The position numbers and the translations under genes are program-made. Of a DNA stretch of 6,554 nt, positions 6,018-6,554 are shown piece by piece. Positions within the stretch are counted from its first letter, which is position 1, and each line of letters starts with the position of its first letter. A model generated the notes under the pieces. The model did no database searches. It worked only from the letters and a program-made list of their open reading frames with translations, and was not told the DNA's origin. Origin of the DNA: CAZESH01 sp964514665 (GTDB lineage Bacteria > Bacillota > Bacilli > Paenibacillales > KCTC-25726); the NCBI GenBank assembly GCA_964514665.1, contig CAZESH010000250.1, forward strand, positions 1 through 6,554. Direction: 5' to 3'.

Positions 6018-6541
6018 CATTTCGCCATCATTTTCTTAGCTTTGGCCGTTCTTATGTACCATAAAGCGAGCCCCACAACAATCAAAATAACGGCCAGTAT
6101 CAGCAGGTACCGATGTATCGTCTCGGTCACGATGCGCCAATGCTCGCCTACATATGTGCCTAACGTGATAAATGTAACCGCCCAGAGCATAGCTCCGGGC
6201 GCTGCAAATAGGCTAAAGCTTCGATAAGACCATTTGCTGATACCAGCGCTGTAAGCTGTTAAATGGCGGACCCCCGGAATGAAATATCCGATCGTGAGCG
6301 CGAATTTTCCAAAACGCTTAAACCAGATTTGAGTGTGGTCCAACTTTTCTTTTGTGATATGAATTTTTTGGCCGTATTTTTCTAAAAGCGGATACCCGAA
6401 CTTGTGTCCAATAAAATAACTGACAGACATGCCGATAAAGCTGCCTACTACCGAAACCATGACAGTCTGAATATAATGAAGCTTTCCTTTTGAAATTAAA
6501 TATCCCGAGAACGTCATTAAAATCTCGTCCGGTACCGGCAA
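6017..6541 (-). CDS. DedA family membrane protein, N-terminus missing or interrupted
   Basis: This is a DedA-superfamily (SNARE-associated / VTT domain) integral membrane protein. Members are tied to membrane homeostasis, and some (UptA-type) translocate undecaprenyl phosphate. The visible 174 residues begin (L)PVPDEILMTFSGYL, the conserved acidic re-entrant motif, and continue through SVVGSFIGMSVSYFIGHKFG. The second conserved motif GYFIPGVRHLTAYSAG has the key arginine. A C-terminal membrane helix (LLILAVILIVVGLALWYI) and a basic tail follow. Family proteins normally have about 25-30 more residues in front, including the first membrane helix. The frame upstream of the first start-type codon (TTG, 6541) reads I-V-G, which also fits the family, then meets TGA at 6553-6551, just before the window edge. 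The gene may therefore be broken, or the edge sequence may contain an error. No ribosome binding site supports TTG. Confidence 0.85.
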   Translation of the reverse strand: MPVPDEILMTFSGYLISKGKLHYIQTVMVSVVGSFIGMSVSYFIGHKFGYPLLEKYGQKIHITKEKLDHTQIWFKRFGKFALTIGYFIPGVRHLTAYSAGISKWSYRSFSLFAAPGAMLWAVTFITLGTYVGEHWRIVTETIHRYLLILAVILIVVGLALWYIRTAKAKKMMAK

Positions 6542-6554
6542 GCCTACAATTCAT

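Noticed and set aside
6318..6554. Frame starting with ATG at 6554 on the minus strand
   Set aside because: Its translation shows no family features and it overlaps the DedA gene in another frame, where the DedA motifs are clear.
1..6554. CRISPR array, tRNA, rRNA or riboswitch
   Set aside because: No regularly spaced repeats, cloverleaf or recognised riboswitch core was seen on either strand.

Overview
The window looks like DNA from a low-to-mid-GC Gram-positive bacterium of the order Bacillales, probably Paenibacillus-like. This rests on strong AAAGGAGG-type ribosome binding sites, frequent GTG/TTG starts, tightly packed genes, and a carbohydrate ABC (CUT1) operon with no ATPase of its own. 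The genus is an inference. Both window edges cut through genes, so this may be a whole short contig.

The left two thirds (1-4547, + strand) is one co-directional operon for uptake and oxidation of a carbohydrate or polyol. In order it holds the C-terminal half of a family 1 extracellular solute-binding protein, a MalF-type permease, a MalG-type permease, a Gfo/Idh/MocA-family NAD(P)-dependent oxidoreductase, and a compact zinc-dependent medium-chain dehydrogenase. A stem-loop lies between the binding-protein gene and the first permease gene. The two dehydrogenases presumably act on the imported sugar or polyol; the substrate cannot be read from the sequence.

The middle (4548-4848) is a 301-bp convergent intergenic region. 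It holds a small hairpin just after the operon, a perfect AT-rich palindrome, and two diverged copies of a short direct repeat. The copies differ mostly at silent codon positions and share the peptide pattern G-x-T-x-VAVT. I read this as the debris of a repetitive coding sequence, or possibly a very small gene.

The right third (4849-6554, - strand) reads from the right edge as a DedA-family membrane protein, an MFS transporter that has lost its N-terminal half, and a PAP2-type membrane phosphatase. The DedA frame has an in-frame TGA just before its conserved core. The MFS remnant begins exactly behind the ribosome binding site that overlaps the DedA stop codon, which points to an internal deletion. 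DedA proteins (undecaprenyl-phosphate translocases in some bacteria) and PAP2 phosphatases (some act on undecaprenyl pyrophosphate) would fit a lipid-carrier recycling theme, but this cluster appears partly decayed.

I did not find a convincing novel system. The most interesting points are the decay of the right-hand cluster, the repeat debris in the convergent intergenic region, and an ATG-TAA start-stop element in front of the phosphatase gene.
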